From NCBI RefSeq assembly GCF_900168325.1, contig NZ_FVZE01000003.1, positions 1-64,000 of the forward strand: a DNA stretch of 64,000 nt, read 5' to 3'. Position numbers and translations under genes: made by a program. The DNA comes from Novosphingobium mathurense (GTDB lineage: Bacteria; Pseudomonadota; Alphaproteobacteria; Sphingomonadales; Sphingomonadaceae). Shown here in pieces: positions 53,511-62,782 of the stretch (the stretch's first letter is position 1; every line of letters starts with the position of its first letter). The notes below the pieces were generated by a model. That model searched no databases. It saw only the letters and a program-made list of their open reading frames with translations, and was not told where the DNA came from.

Positions 53511-55112
53511 TCACACGGAATTTAGGATCAAATCGGCGGCCCTTTCCGCGATCATGATGATAGTGGCGTTGGGATCTCCGGTAGTGATGCGAGGCATGAC
53601 TGAACCGTCAACCACGCGTAACCCTTCGGTACCGTGTACCCTCAAGCGATCATCCACCACGGCAAGGTCGTCACGGCCCATTTTGCATGTGCCGACCGCC
53701 TCATAGTTCACGTTGCAGGTGCGGCGGAAAAACCTGTCTAGATCGGTATTGTTCTCACAAGCCTCTCCAGGCGTCAGTTCTTGTCCTCGGAACGGCGCGA
53801 AAGCCGGTTGATCGAGAATTTCGCGCACCTTGCGCACCCCGCGCCGCAAGGCATCTCGGTCGCGTTCATCGGCGAGATAGTTGGCGTCGATGATCGGCTG
53901 GTCCGCCGGATTGGCGGAACGCAGACGCAGCTCGCCGCGACTTTCAGGTCGAGTCAGGATGACGAGGTTAGTGAAACCATGTCCCTTCACAAGGTTCCCA
54001 TCCTCTCCGAACAGGAGCGGGAGGAAGTAATACTTGAGATCGAGTTCGCCGTGTCCCGGCGCGCCTGAGCGCAAATAGGCAACGACGTCCGTACCACTAT
54101 TAGCCAGTGGCCCGCTCCTGGTCGCCAGATATTGCATCAGGGCAGACGCCACCCGAATTGGGCTGGTGGCAAGCTTGTAGTCCGATACGGGTACGGGGCT
54201 CGTCATCTGGACTTGCGTGCCGATATGATCGTGCAGGTTTTGCCCCACGCCTTTGAGATCAGCAACGATGCGTATGCCGAGCCGGTTAAGGTGATCGCCA
54301 TCGCCTATGCCCGAAAGCATCAGCAACTGAGGGGATTGGAATGTGCCGCCGCTGGAGATGACCTCACGGCGGGCGTGAACCTGGCGTAACTTTCCTCCTT
54401 GCAGGTATTCCACACCGATCACCTTGCATCCATCGAAGACAAGGCGCGTTGCCCGTGCCCGGGTGAGGATCGTCAGGTTGGCTCGTTTGCGGACTGGCTT
54501 GAGATAGGCGACCGCTGTGCTCATTCGGCGACCATCTCGGATCGTATGTTCGGCAGGTCCAAAGCCTTCGGGCGCAGAACCGTTGTGGTCATCGCTATAG
54601 GGGTAGCCTGCTTGCAGCGCCGCCTCGATCCAGGCCTTCTGACCAGGATTCTCGACCTTGGAGCGCGTTACCGGTAACGGGCCACTGCCGCCATGAAACT
54701 GGTTCGCGCCATGCTCGTTGCATTCGGCACGACGGAAATAGGGCAGAACGTGCTCATAAGACCAGCCCTCGTTACCGAGGCTGGCCCAAAGGTCGAAGAT
54801 TTCCGGGCTTCCACGACTGTAGCACATGCCGTTGATCGAGCTGCTGCCGCCCAACACCTTGCCCCGCGCATCGTGCAAGACCCGATTGTCGAGATGCTTT
54901 TGCGGTGCCGTCTGATAGCGCCAGCAAACCGACTCGTTCTGTAGCAGCGGGAAGAATCCGGCAGGGATGTGAATGAGCGGATTGATGTCGCGCCCGCCCG
55001 CCTCGAGGAGGAGAACCTTGAAGTCGGGATCGGCTGAAAGTCGGTTGGCCAAGACACATCCGGCCGAGCCGGCGCCCACAATGATGTAATCGAATTCCAT
55101 GTCTGTCGGCAT
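53511..55112 (-). CDS. GMC-family FAD oxidoreductase with catalytic His replaced
   Basis: A 533-residue flavoprotein of the choline dehydrogenase type. FAD motif IIVGAGSAGCVLANRL, VLGGSSSINGMCYSRG, ISSGGTFQSPQLLMLSGIG and the C-terminal DGSVMPRITTGDPNATIIMIAERAADLI are canonical. The active-site segment, normally HPxGTCKMG, reads NYEAVGTCKMG, so the catalytic His is Glu471; the second site residue N515 is kept. The codon is a clear GAG. This predicts altered or lost alcohol oxidation. The ATG at 55112 follows GGAAGGC. It lies 73 bases after the Rid gene in one operon, divergent from a TonB receptor. Confidence 0.9.
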   Translation of the reverse strand: MPTDMEFDYIIVGAGSAGCVLANRLSADPDFKVLLLEAGGRDINPLIHIPAGFFPLLQNESVCWRYQTAPQKHLDNRVLHDARGKVLGGSSSINGMCYSRGSPEIFDLWASLGNEGWSYEHVLPYFRRAECNEHGANQFHGGSGPLPVTRSKVENPGQKAWIEAALQAGYPYSDDHNGSAPEGFGPAEHTIRDGRRMSTAVAYLKPVRKRANLTILTRARATRLVFDGCKVIGVEYLQGGKLRQVHARREVISSGGTFQSPQLLMLSGIGDGDHLNRLGIRIVADLKGVGQNLHDHIGTQVQMTSPVPVSDYKLATSPIRVASALMQYLATRSGPLANSGTDVVAYLRSGAPGHGELDLKYYFLPLLFGEDGNLVKGHGFTNLVILTRPESRGELRLRSANPADQPIIDANYLADERDRDALRRGVRKVREILDQPAFAPFRGQELTPGEACENNTDLDRFFRRTCNVNYEAVGTCKMGRDDLAVVDDRLRVHGTEGLRVVDGSVMPRITTGDPNATIIMIAERAADLILNSV

Positions 55113-55185
55113 GAATGCCTTCCTTTAGAGTCCGCAGGGCCTCCACAGGAGGCAATGGCTGGCTGGCGAACGGGCTGGGAGCCCG

Positions 55186-55560
55186 TCAGACTCCTTGGGG
55201 CAACCGGGCAATGGCCTTTATCTCAACCAGCGAACCCGGATAGCCGAGGCTTGCTGCGCCAATGGCCGTCCAGCAGCAGCTTGCGCCTGCCAAAAAGGCC
55301 GACTTGGCGACTGAGAACTCTTCCATGTGTTGCGGGTAGTCGACGTGGAAGCTCATCAGATCAACGATGTCGGCGGGCCTACAGCCATTCTGCTTCAATG
55401 TCTCGGCAAGCCCGGCAAATGCCAGGGCGAACTGGCGCGACGCGGTTTCAGGTACACTGCCATCCGCTTCCAAGCCTATCTGCCCTGAACAATACAGAAG
55501 GCCATTGGCAGCCTGCGCTTCGCAATAACCGTAGCTTTCGCCCATATCCACGTCGGTCAT
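55186..55560 (-). CDS. Rid (YjgF/YER057c/UK114) family protein
   Basis: A 124-residue trimeric-type Rid protein: ANGLLYCSGQIGLEADGSVPETASRQFALAFAGLAETLKQNGC, DIVDLMSFHVDYPQHMEEF, and PGSLVEIKAIA. In RidA proper an Arg precedes this end (ARSxV...); here the aligned text is CCWTAIGAASLG without Arg, so it belongs with Rid groups lacking proven imine deaminase activity. ATG 55560 follows GGAGG. It leads an operon with the GMC oxidoreductase. Confidence 0.85.
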   Translation of the reverse strand: MTDVDMGESYGYCEAQAANGLLYCSGQIGLEADGSVPETASRQFALAFAGLAETLKQNGCRPADIVDLMSFHVDYPQHMEEFSVAKSAFLAGASCCWTAIGAASLGYPGSLVEIKAIARLPQGV

Positions 55561-55745
55561 ACATTCCTCCTTGTTGCCGAGACTGTCCCTCAGCCCAGAC
55601 GCAAGAGCGAAGGATACGAAGGCTTCAGAAGCCACTCCACTAAACGCTACATAATGTCTTGTTTAATGTCGAGGCCTATGTCACAAATCCACTCGAACAA
55701 GAACGCGGCTCAAGAGAGCTGATCGACCGAGGGGGAAAATCGGGA

Positions 55746-58082
55746 ATGCGAGTTGGACAGTTTTCACGCAGCATGTTTCTGGCTGGCGCAGCCTTGAGCT
55801 TGCCGTCGGGGATCGCCGTAGCAAAGGAAACCGCCTCAGCCGGCGACACCGAAAATTCGAGCCCCGCGCAGTTGGGAGAGATCGTCGTGACGGCACGCCG
55901 CACAAGCGAAAATCTCCAGAACACTCCGGTTTCCGTCACCGCAATGTCAGGCGAAATGCTCGACAAACTCAATGTCCGTGACGTCGTCTCGACGGCGCAA
56001 TTCACGCCAAACCTGATGATCGGGCAGCAACCTGCCTCGATCACCGCCGCCTCGGTTTATATTCGCGGCATCGGCAATGCCTCACCCAGCGCAGTCTCCG
56101 AGCAAGGCGTGGGCATCTATTTGGACGGCGTCTATATAGCGCGTTCGGCGGGCGCGGTATTCGACCTCGTCGATCTGGAACGCATCGAAGTTCTGCGCGG
56201 ACCACAAGGAACCCTGTTCGGCCGAAATAGCGTCGGAGGTGCGGTGCAGTTGGTGAGCCGCAAGCCCTCCGACAACCTCGGTTTCGAGGGTAAGGCCGGT
56301 TATGGCACCTTCAACGACTGGTATGCGCGTGGCCGCCTCGATACGGGCGCAATCGGCAACACGCCCTTCAAGGCTTCGCTCACCTACATGCACCGCCAAC
56401 GCGACGGGTATTTCGACAACACTCTTGCCCCTTCGAAACGAGACCCGGGCTCGCTCAACAGCGATGCGGTAACCGCGGCGGTCGAGGGTGATTTCGGAGA
56501 TCTCACCGCGAATTACAGCTTCGACTACAACACAAGACTGGGCGTACCGGCGTTCTTCCAGGTCATCGCCGCGACAGACGACGTGCGCAACTATTTCAGC
56601 TCTTCCGAAGCTTTCGGAGGGGCACCGTTTCAGATCGGGACTTCCACCTTGCGCCGGGCGCAGCAGCAGGCAGCTCTGGACCTGAGCGGGAACCCGACCT
56701 TCGCTGTCAGAGCCAAGGTCTATGGCCATGCACTGACGCTCAACTACGAAGTCAGCTCAATGCTCACGATCAAGTCGATCTCGGCCTATCGAGCCTACCG
56801 GCAAGACGGCGCCAACGGTTTGTCTGGCAATGGCGAACTTGAAGGCTTCACGATCAGCCCGATCGTGTTCTACGATGGCAGCGTTGTGCCGACCGGTGTG
56901 CAGTCGGTCACACCTTATGACGGATATACCACGCAGCGCCAGCACCAGTATTCGCAGGAACTTCAGACGCTGGGACAGGCCGGATCGTTCAAGTATGTCG
57001 CAGGCTTGTTCTATTTCGGCGAAAAGTCGTCCGAGGCGAACTATCAGGAGCTGACCTATGTTTTGCCTGGCGGCGAGGCGGGCGTGAACCTGTTCCCGCT
57101 TCAGGCATTTCATGGCAAGGCGCGTTCTTATGCTGCTTTCGGACAGCTCAGCTATGCACCGGGCAACGGAGCCTTCGAACTTACCGGTGGCCTGCGTTAC
57201 ACACACGACAAGAAGTGGCTGACACTCGCCGGTGACGTACAGCCCAACCTTAGTGGGCAGGTTTCCTACAATAATCTCTCCTGGCTGATTTCGACCAGTT
57301 ACAAGTTTGCCTCTGACCTCATGGGCTATGCCCGCGTATCGAGTGGCTACCGCTCGGGAGGCATCAATCCTTCGGCCTCCGAAATCAATATCTTCGCGCC
57401 AGAGAAGGCCATTTCCTATGAAGCCGGCGTGAAGTCGGAATGGTTCGACCGGCGATTGCGCACCAACCTTTCGGTCTTCTACGTCGATTACAAGGAACTA
57501 CAGATCAACCAGTTCCTTGCGGGCACCGGCGGGGCAACTTCAGTGATCGTCAACGCGGGTCGAGTGGCGTATCGCGGCGTCGAGGCGGAACTCACCGCAA
57601 TTCCCGTTGGTGGCCTCACGCTGGATGGTTCGGTCGGCTACACATCGCCGAAATTCAAGGCCTACGATTATCTGGATCCTTTGACCGATACGGTGATCGA
57701 TGTCGCTTCGGAAGCGCGCATGGCCCAGTCGGCCAAGGTGAACGCCCATATCGGCGCTCAGTACGAATACGGCCTCAGCTTCGGCAACCTCGTCCTGCGG
57801 GCGGACTATTCTTATCGCAGCACCGAGTACTGGTTCCCGTTAGACCGCCTGAACCCGTTCAACCGCGACATTCGTTCACGGCCCGACCATAACCTGCGCG
57901 CGCGGATTGCGCTCAACGACATTGAGGTCGGGTCAGGCAAGCTCGACCTAGGCGTCTGGGGCGACAACCTGACGAACGACCACAACATCGACTTTGGCAT
58001 CGACTTCGGCAGCCTCGGCTATGGCAGCGCATCCTTCAAGAAGAAGCGTACCTTCGGCGTGGACGCGAAGTTCACCTTCTGA
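55746..58082 (+). CDS. TonB-dependent receptor of the second catabolic island
   Basis: A 778-residue receptor: signal peptide ending near GIAVAKE, TonB-box-like EIVVTARR, plug landmarks (AQFTPNLMIGQQPASITAASVYIRGIGN, EQGVGIYLDGVYIARSAGA, VLRGPQGTLFGRNSVGGAVQLVSRKP) and a barrel ending FGVDAKFTF with terminal Phe. ATG 55746 is chosen; the frame is open to 55659. It is divergent from the Rid-GMC operon; the 55561-55745 gap has a TAATGTC direct repeat (near 55650). Ligand unknown. Confidence 0.92.
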   Translation: MRVGQFSRSMFLAGAALSLPSGIAVAKETASAGDTENSSPAQLGEIVVTARRTSENLQNTPVSVTAMSGEMLDKLNVRDVVSTAQFTPNLMIGQQPASITAASVYIRGIGNASPSAVSEQGVGIYLDGVYIARSAGAVFDLVDLERIEVLRGPQGTLFGRNSVGGAVQLVSRKPSDNLGFEGKAGYGTFNDWYARGRLDTGAIGNTPFKASLTYMHRQRDGYFDNTLAPSKRDPGSLNSDAVTAAVEGDFGDLTANYSFDYNTRLGVPAFFQVIAATDDVRNYFSSSEAFGGAPFQIGTSTLRRAQQQAALDLSGNPTFAVRAKVYGHALTLNYEVSSMLTIKSISAYRAYRQDGANGLSGNGELEGFTISPIVFYDGSVVPTGVQSVTPYDGYTTQRQHQYSQELQTLGQAGSFKYVAGLFYFGEKSSEANYQELTYVLPGGEAGVNLFPLQAFHGKARSYAAFGQLSYAPGNGAFELTGGLRYTHDKKWLTLAGDVQPNLSGQVSYNNLSWLISTSYKFASDLMGYARVSSGYRSGGINPSASEINIFAPEKAISYEAGVKSEWFDRRLRTNLSVFYVDYKELQINQFLAGTGGATSVIVNAGRVAYRGVEAELTAIPVGGLTLDGSVGYTSPKFKAYDYLDPLTDTVIDVASEARMAQSAKVNAHIGAQYEYGLSFGNLVLRADYSYRSTEYWFPLDRLNPFNRDIRSRPDHNLRARIALNDIEVGSGKLDLGVWGDNLTNDHNIDFGIDFGSLGYGSASFKKKRTFGVDAKFTF

Positions 58083-58092
58083 TGCCGGGAGA

Positions 58093-58131
58093 AGGTGCCG
58101 GGATCTGTTCTCCTACATGATCCCAGCACCT
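58093..58131. terminator. Hairpin after TonB receptor
   Basis: AGGTGCCGGGATC pairs with GATCCCAGCACCT with one mismatch and a 13-base loop, between convergent receptor and TetR genes. Confidence 0.65.
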
Positions 58132-58147
58132 GACGGCCCCTGCCACC

Positions 58148-58717
58148 TCAGGCCTCGCAACCTCCAATCAACAGGTCAACAAGTTGGACCAGATATTCAT
58201 CCGAAGGCATGTCCTTGGCGAACCCGATCAGGCCCGCGATCGTGGTGAACAGCGTCGAGACCACCAGGCTAGTATCAAGGCCCTGCCGGATTTGCCCCGC
58301 TGCCTGCGCAGCGCGCAGCGGCTCGGTCATTCTCTCGGAGATCGACATCCACTGACGATGAGTTTCTTCGTTGAGAAACCCAGGCCCCATATGCGCGATC
58401 ATGCCATTGATTGCGATCTCATCGGGCCGAGCCGAAAAGTCACGGAATGCAACAGCAATCGCGTGGAGGTGCTCGCGCCAGTCCGCGCGCGGTTCAACCT
58501 TAAAGATCGCGTTGTGCTCGCTCAGCGCCTCGGCGATCAGGGCTTCACGGGTTGGCCAGCGCGCATAAAGCGTGGATCGCGCCACCCCGGAACGTTCCGC
58601 AACCTCAAGCATGGTGAATTCACCGGAACCATCCTTGATCAATTGCAGGACAGTGTCGGCAACGATCTGCCTCACCTTCTCCGTGCGGCCGCCAGGTCGA
58701 ATGTTTCCTCGTGTCAT
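58148..58717 (-). CDS. TetR/AcrR-family regulator
   Basis: A 189-residue protein: TEKVRQIVADTVLQLIKDGSGEFTMLEVAERSGVARSTLYARWPTREALIAEAL is the HTH domain, followed by a TetR C-terminal domain. ATG 58717. It is divergent from the MFS-DAO genes and convergent with the TonB receptor, and probably controls the island. Confidence 0.88.
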   Translation of the reverse strand: MTRGNIRPGGRTEKVRQIVADTVLQLIKDGSGEFTMLEVAERSGVARSTLYARWPTREALIAEALSEHNAIFKVEPRADWREHLHAIAVAFRDFSARPDEIAINGMIAHMGPGFLNEETHRQWMSISERMTEPLRAAQAAGQIRQGLDTSLVVSTLFTTIAGLIGFAKDMPSDEYLVQLVDLLIGGCEA

Positions 58718-58835
58718 ACCGTTCCCTTATCGGGTCGCAAACGGATGCTTCAAGTGCCAATTTTCCAAAATCACCAGCCAAATACGGCAGAAAGAAAATG
58801 CCTCCTGGCTACATATGACAAAATGAAAGCTGCCC

Positions 58836-60101
58836 ATGCCTCCTGTACCTGACTGCATTGGCGAAAAACATCTCTCGCAGGAGCCTTGGGGCCTTCTTCT
58901 CATTATTTCAGTTATGGGGTTTCTTCTTATTGGAGGAATGCTTACCTCGCTCAGCGTCTATTCTTCCGTCATGCAGCCGGACTTTCATTGGAGCGAAGCA
59001 GCCATGGGCGCCGGGCCCGTCGCGCTATTGCTTGGCATGAGTACCGGCAACCTGATGATCGCTGGCGTGATGCAACGCCTCGGAATTCGCAGCGCCTATA
59101 TCATTGGAGTAGGCGTGGCTGCGTTTGGCTGGATTTCCGCCGGGTTCGTTCAGGGCTTGGTGCAATTCATGTCAGCGATGGCACTTGCAGGCTTCGGCAT
59201 TGGCATGGCCACGATTGTGCCGGGCATTGCCCTGATTTCGCAAACATTTCACAAGCGCAAGGGCCTTGCCATGGCCCTCTTCATAGGCGCTTGCGGCTTT
59301 GCCAGCGCGACCATGCCGATGCTCAGCAGCGAACTCATCGGTGCACTGGGTTGGCACAGGACCTTCTGGGCGATGGGTGTTGTGACCGCGCTCGCCTGCC
59401 TCTTCCTGCTGAGGAAGTGGCCGCGAGGCATCAAGGACGAGCCTGGCGACAGCGCTGCGCAGGACCACGCGCAGAAGCGAGGTCTTGGTCGCAAAGAGAC
59501 CTTCAGGCTTCCCGCATACTGGATGCTGGCTTTCGCTCTCACGCTGAGCCAGCTTTGCATGAACGGTGTGCTCTTCAATACCATCGCATTCCTTCGCAAA
59601 GGTGGCTTCGACCAGGCTACGGCGGTACGCATCTATGGCATTGCTAATTTCATGAGCCTGCCAGGGCTGATGATTGGCGGTTATGTTTCCGACAAAGTGA
59701 ACGCACGCCTTCTGCTGCCCATCATCCTGCTGCTTCAGGCCATCGGCACCGCTGGGTTGCTCGGCATCGGATCGCCCATCTGGAATCCCTATGCCGTCGT
59801 CGTGTTTGCTCTCATCTGGGGCGGGGTCGCCGGCCTGCCCGCCCAAGCCGGATCGATGCTTCTCGGCGAGATCATCGGCCAACGCGCCTACACCGCAATG
59901 CTTGGCGTGGTCTTCACCATCAATGGCTTCGTGGGTGCAATGGCCCCTGCGCTGGTCGGCTGGGCCTATGAGAAGACTCATGGTTACGCCTGGCCGATCT
60001 CAATGCTCGCCCTGTTTTGCCTGCTCGCAGCTGCGGCCTCCCTGTTCTGCCGTTCAGGCCATGAACCGAACGGGACCACTTTCGCGGCGCCCGCACATTG
60101 A
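58836..60101 (+). CDS. MFS transporter (monocarboxylate/oxalate-formate antiporter-like)
   Basis: A 421-residue carrier with about 12 membrane segments: WGLLLIISVMGFLLIGGMLTSLSVYSSVMQPDFHWSEAAMG, GFGIGMATIVPGIALISQTFHKRKGLAMALFIGACGFASATMP, then a basic central loop (KRGLGRKETFRLPAYW) and the second half. This pattern fits the MCT-like MFS group. It overlaps or closely precedes the DAO gene. It probably imports the substrate of the oxidase. Confidence 0.88.
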   Translation: MPPVPDCIGEKHLSQEPWGLLLIISVMGFLLIGGMLTSLSVYSSVMQPDFHWSEAAMGAGPVALLLGMSTGNLMIAGVMQRLGIRSAYIIGVGVAAFGWISAGFVQGLVQFMSAMALAGFGIGMATIVPGIALISQTFHKRKGLAMALFIGACGFASATMPMLSSELIGALGWHRTFWAMGVVTALACLFLLRKWPRGIKDEPGDSAAQDHAQKRGLGRKETFRLPAYWMLAFALTLSQLCMNGVLFNTIAFLRKGGFDQATAVRIYGIANFMSLPGLMIGGYVSDKVNARLLLPIILLLQAIGTAGLLGIGSPIWNPYAVVVFALIWGGVAGLPAQAGSMLLGEIIGQRAYTAMLGVVFTINGFVGAMAPALVGWAYEKTHGYAWPISMLALFCLLAAAASLFCRSGHEPNGTTFAAPAH

Positions 60102-60127
60102 ACTCCAGATTTCCGGGATCACATTTC

Positions 60128-61444
60128 ATGCAGACCAAGGAAGCATTTGAAAGAGGCGAAGTGCCCGTTTGCCTGAGCGGCTGGACGCAGCCTCAAGGGC
60201 TCGCGAAACCATGGCCGAAGCTCAGCGAGGATATCACCGCCGATGTCGCCGTAATCGGAGCCGGTCTTGCCGGTTCCTCGCTCACCCTTCATCTTGCCGA
60301 AGCAGGCGTCAAGGTTGCCGTTCTGGAAGCACGCCAGCCCGGCTGGGGCGCATCCGGACGTAACGCAGGTCATGTTCTTCCGATCCTGCGTGACATGAAG
60401 GTCTATGAACGGTTCTCGGATGGTGGCGCGCGCTTCCTTGACTTGTTTCGACAGCATCATACGATCCCGTTTGACCTCTCTGCCAAGTACGGCATTGACT
60501 GCGATGCGGCTCGCTCCGGCTACATAAACGGGATGAAAACCCGGCGAGCATTCAATGCCTTCCTGCGCGCATTTGCGTACCTGGAAGAACGCGGTCTGCA
60601 AAAGCTGACGAAAGTCTCCGGAGCGGAAATGCAACGCAGGACAGGTTCGAAAGCCTATCCCTACGGCGTGATTTTCGAGAACGGGGGACGAGTCAATCCC
60701 TACCTCTTCACGAACGGCATGATCGCAGCCGCAGCGAGGCTTGGTGCCAGAATTTTCGGTGAAACGCCGGCAATAGCAATGGAACGTTGCGACGAACGCT
60801 GGCGCGTGAAGAGCGCGCAGGCGAGCGTCCTTGCTGACAGGGTCATATTCTGCACCAATGCCTATCCCACTGATATCGAACCTGCATTCCGCAATGCGTT
60901 TTATCCGCTGACGGCCTACGGCATGACTACGAAGCAACTGCCCGCTGAAGCCCTGGACCTGATCCTGCCTGGTGGCGAAGCATTTGCGCAGGCGCCCGTG
61001 GATCTCAACCCTATGGTTAGAGACCGCCATGGCCGCCTTATCCTCTCCTCAATTCCCAAGGTTGGCGGCGCGCGAGATGCGAGATGGCATTTCCAGAGCC
61101 AATTACGCTGGCTCCATCGTACCTGGCCTGAGACGCGAGGCATGAACATCGAGATGGACGATTACTGGACAGGCAGGGTGGCGATGCGAAAAGCCCAATT
61201 CCCGGGTGTGTTCGACCTAGGCATGGGTATCTTCGGCCTCATGTACTTCAATGCCTGGGGTAATGTGATGGCTCCTCTAATGGGCAAGATTTTCGCAGGC
61301 GCCATCGCCAAGGACGACATGACATCGCTGCCTTTCCCGATCGAACGACCCGAACCGATAAGATTTCAAAGAAAATACGAAATCCTCATTCGACATCTAC
61401 TTTTACCTACCGCACGCACAGCCCAGCACTCAGGAATAATCTAG
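60128..61444 (+). CDS. FAD-dependent amine/amino-acid oxidase (DAO family)
   Basis: A 438-residue enzyme with VAVIGAGLAGSSLTLHLAEAGVKVAVLEARQPGWGASGRNAGHV, typical of PuuB/glycine-oxidase-like DAO proteins. GVIFENGGRVNPYLFTNGMIAAAARLGARIF and the C-terminal GIFGLMYFNAWGNVMAPLMGKIFAGAIA follow the fold. ATG 60128 is 26 bases after the MFS stop; TTG 60098 would overlap. It probably oxidises an amine to an imine, which a Rid protein might process. Substrate unknown. Confidence 0.88.
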   Translation: MQTKEAFERGEVPVCLSGWTQPQGLAKPWPKLSEDITADVAVIGAGLAGSSLTLHLAEAGVKVAVLEARQPGWGASGRNAGHVLPILRDMKVYERFSDGGARFLDLFRQHHTIPFDLSAKYGIDCDAARSGYINGMKTRRAFNAFLRAFAYLEERGLQKLTKVSGAEMQRRTGSKAYPYGVIFENGGRVNPYLFTNGMIAAAARLGARIFGETPAIAMERCDERWRVKSAQASVLADRVIFCTNAYPTDIEPAFRNAFYPLTAYGMTTKQLPAEALDLILPGGEAFAQAPVDLNPMVRDRHGRLILSSIPKVGGARDARWHFQSQLRWLHRTWPETRGMNIEMDDYWTGRVAMRKAQFPGVFDLGMGIFGLMYFNAWGNVMAPLMGKIFAGAIAKDDMTSLPFPIERPEPIRFQRKYEILIRHLLLPTARTAQHSGII

Positions 61445-61524
61445 GCTGGACAAACCGGTATAATAATTATCATCGTAAATATCGGTGAAATTCGCGATAA
61501 TATCAGGCGCTTGAATCCATCATC

Positions 61525-61540
61525 ATTTGAAATTTCAAAT
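61525..61540. promoter_or_regulatory. ATTTGAAATTTCAAAT palindrome upstream of SDR
   Basis: Perfect 16-base palindrome in an AT-rich gap, 35 bases upstream of the SDR start. It is a strong operator candidate. A TetR regulator in the island is the nearest possible binder. Confidence 0.55.
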
Positions 61541-61574
61541 AACGTCTCAACATCTGAAATCATGGATTATTGGA

Positions 61575-62357
61575 ATGACAAGCAATTTGAATCCCGAACT
61601 CGGAAATCCGCAAACTTCCGTAATCATTACCGGCGGAGCGTCCGGTATCGGACTTGCCTCGGCGCGTGCACTTACAGCTGTAGGTCGTGCGGTGGCTATC
61701 TGGGATATCGATCCTGAAGCCCTCAATCGCGCTGCCGCGCTTGTCCGCGACGAAAGCGGTGCCGCCTGCCACACCGAATATGTGGATATGCGTAAAATAG
61801 AGAGTTTTAACGATGCGCTCGATCGCAGTCGCGCCGCATTGCCTCCCTTGGGTGGCCTCGTCCATTGCGCGGGCATTGTCGATACCGGCTCTTTGGAAGG
61901 CATCACACCCGAGAGCTGGCAGGCAGGGATAGATATTCATTTGCGGGCGCTTGCCTTCTTGACACAGGCAATAGCGGGCGATCTGGCCAAGACCCCTGGT
62001 TCAGCGATCGTGGCCATAACCTCGATCAATGCTACACTTGGAAACGCGGTCAACCCGATCTACTCAGCGGCTAAAGGCGGTATGCTCTCCTTGGTCCGCT
62101 CGCTGGCCGACAGGCTCGCTCGCGACGGGATCAGAATCAATTCAGTCTCGCCGGGGCAGATCATGACCCCCATGATCCGCGATGCCGTCAGCAATCTTGA
62201 AAGAGGTCATTTCGAACGCCGAATTCTTCTGGAACGCTTGGGTGAACCTGAGGAGATTGGCAGGGTTGTGCGCTTTCTCCTGTCGAACGAGGCCAGCTAC
62301 ATTACCGCAGCCGAGCTCGTGGTCGACGGCGGGAACATTTCATCGCAGCGCGCATAA
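61575..62357 (+). CDS. Short-chain dehydrogenase/reductase
   Basis: A 260-residue SDR: SVIITGGASGIGLASARALTAVG, WDIDPEALNRAAALV, VHCAGIVDTGSLEGI, ITSINATLGNAVNPIYSAAKGGMLSLVRSLADRLARDGIRINSVSPG with catalytic Ser, Tyr and Lys, and AAELVVDGGNI. ATG 61575 is chosen; an in-frame TTG at 61527 is inside the palindrome. The AT-rich gap after the DAO gene suggests its own promoter. Confidence 0.87.
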   Translation: MTSNLNPELGNPQTSVIITGGASGIGLASARALTAVGRAVAIWDIDPEALNRAAALVRDESGAACHTEYVDMRKIESFNDALDRSRAALPPLGGLVHCAGIVDTGSLEGITPESWQAGIDIHLRALAFLTQAIAGDLAKTPGSAIVAITSINATLGNAVNPIYSAAKGGMLSLVRSLADRLARDGIRINSVSPGQIMTPMIRDAVSNLERGHFERRILLERLGEPEEIGRVVRFLLSNEASYITAAELVVDGGNISSQRA

Positions 62358-62782
62358 GATTCAAGGACCAGGCCAGTGCTTAGCCCCCCAGCAATGCTGC
62401 CGTTCGCTCCTTAGCGGCAAGGTCTGAGATCGACGGCCTAAGGTAAAACTTTGCCGCAATCCATGTCGCGGGGGAGGATAGGCGGAGTAAACACTCGCGA
62501 ATGGGGGCGTAGGGCAACCTAGCGCGGGAAAACGGGTCGTGCCTCTCTGAATTCGCACTGTGTGCCCACAGCGCCTAGTCTGCAGAGGTAGGTGCTGCAA
62601 CGTTGGAGAGGCTTGTGTGTGCTAATCAGCCATCAGTTCAGCGGGTCGAGCAATCCGCTACCGGCTGTGCCGAGAGCCAACGCAAACCAAGCAACGACAC
62701 CTGACAGGCAGATTACCTTCGCCGTTTTTTCGCCTTTGGATTTCGCGAAAATTACCTTCCATTCGCAGTAAGCCGAAGCCTG
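62358..62782. other. Intergenic stretch before MscS-type gene
   Basis: Over 400 bases between convergent genes. I see no recognisable frame, RNA gene or strong hairpin. Confidence 0.5.
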
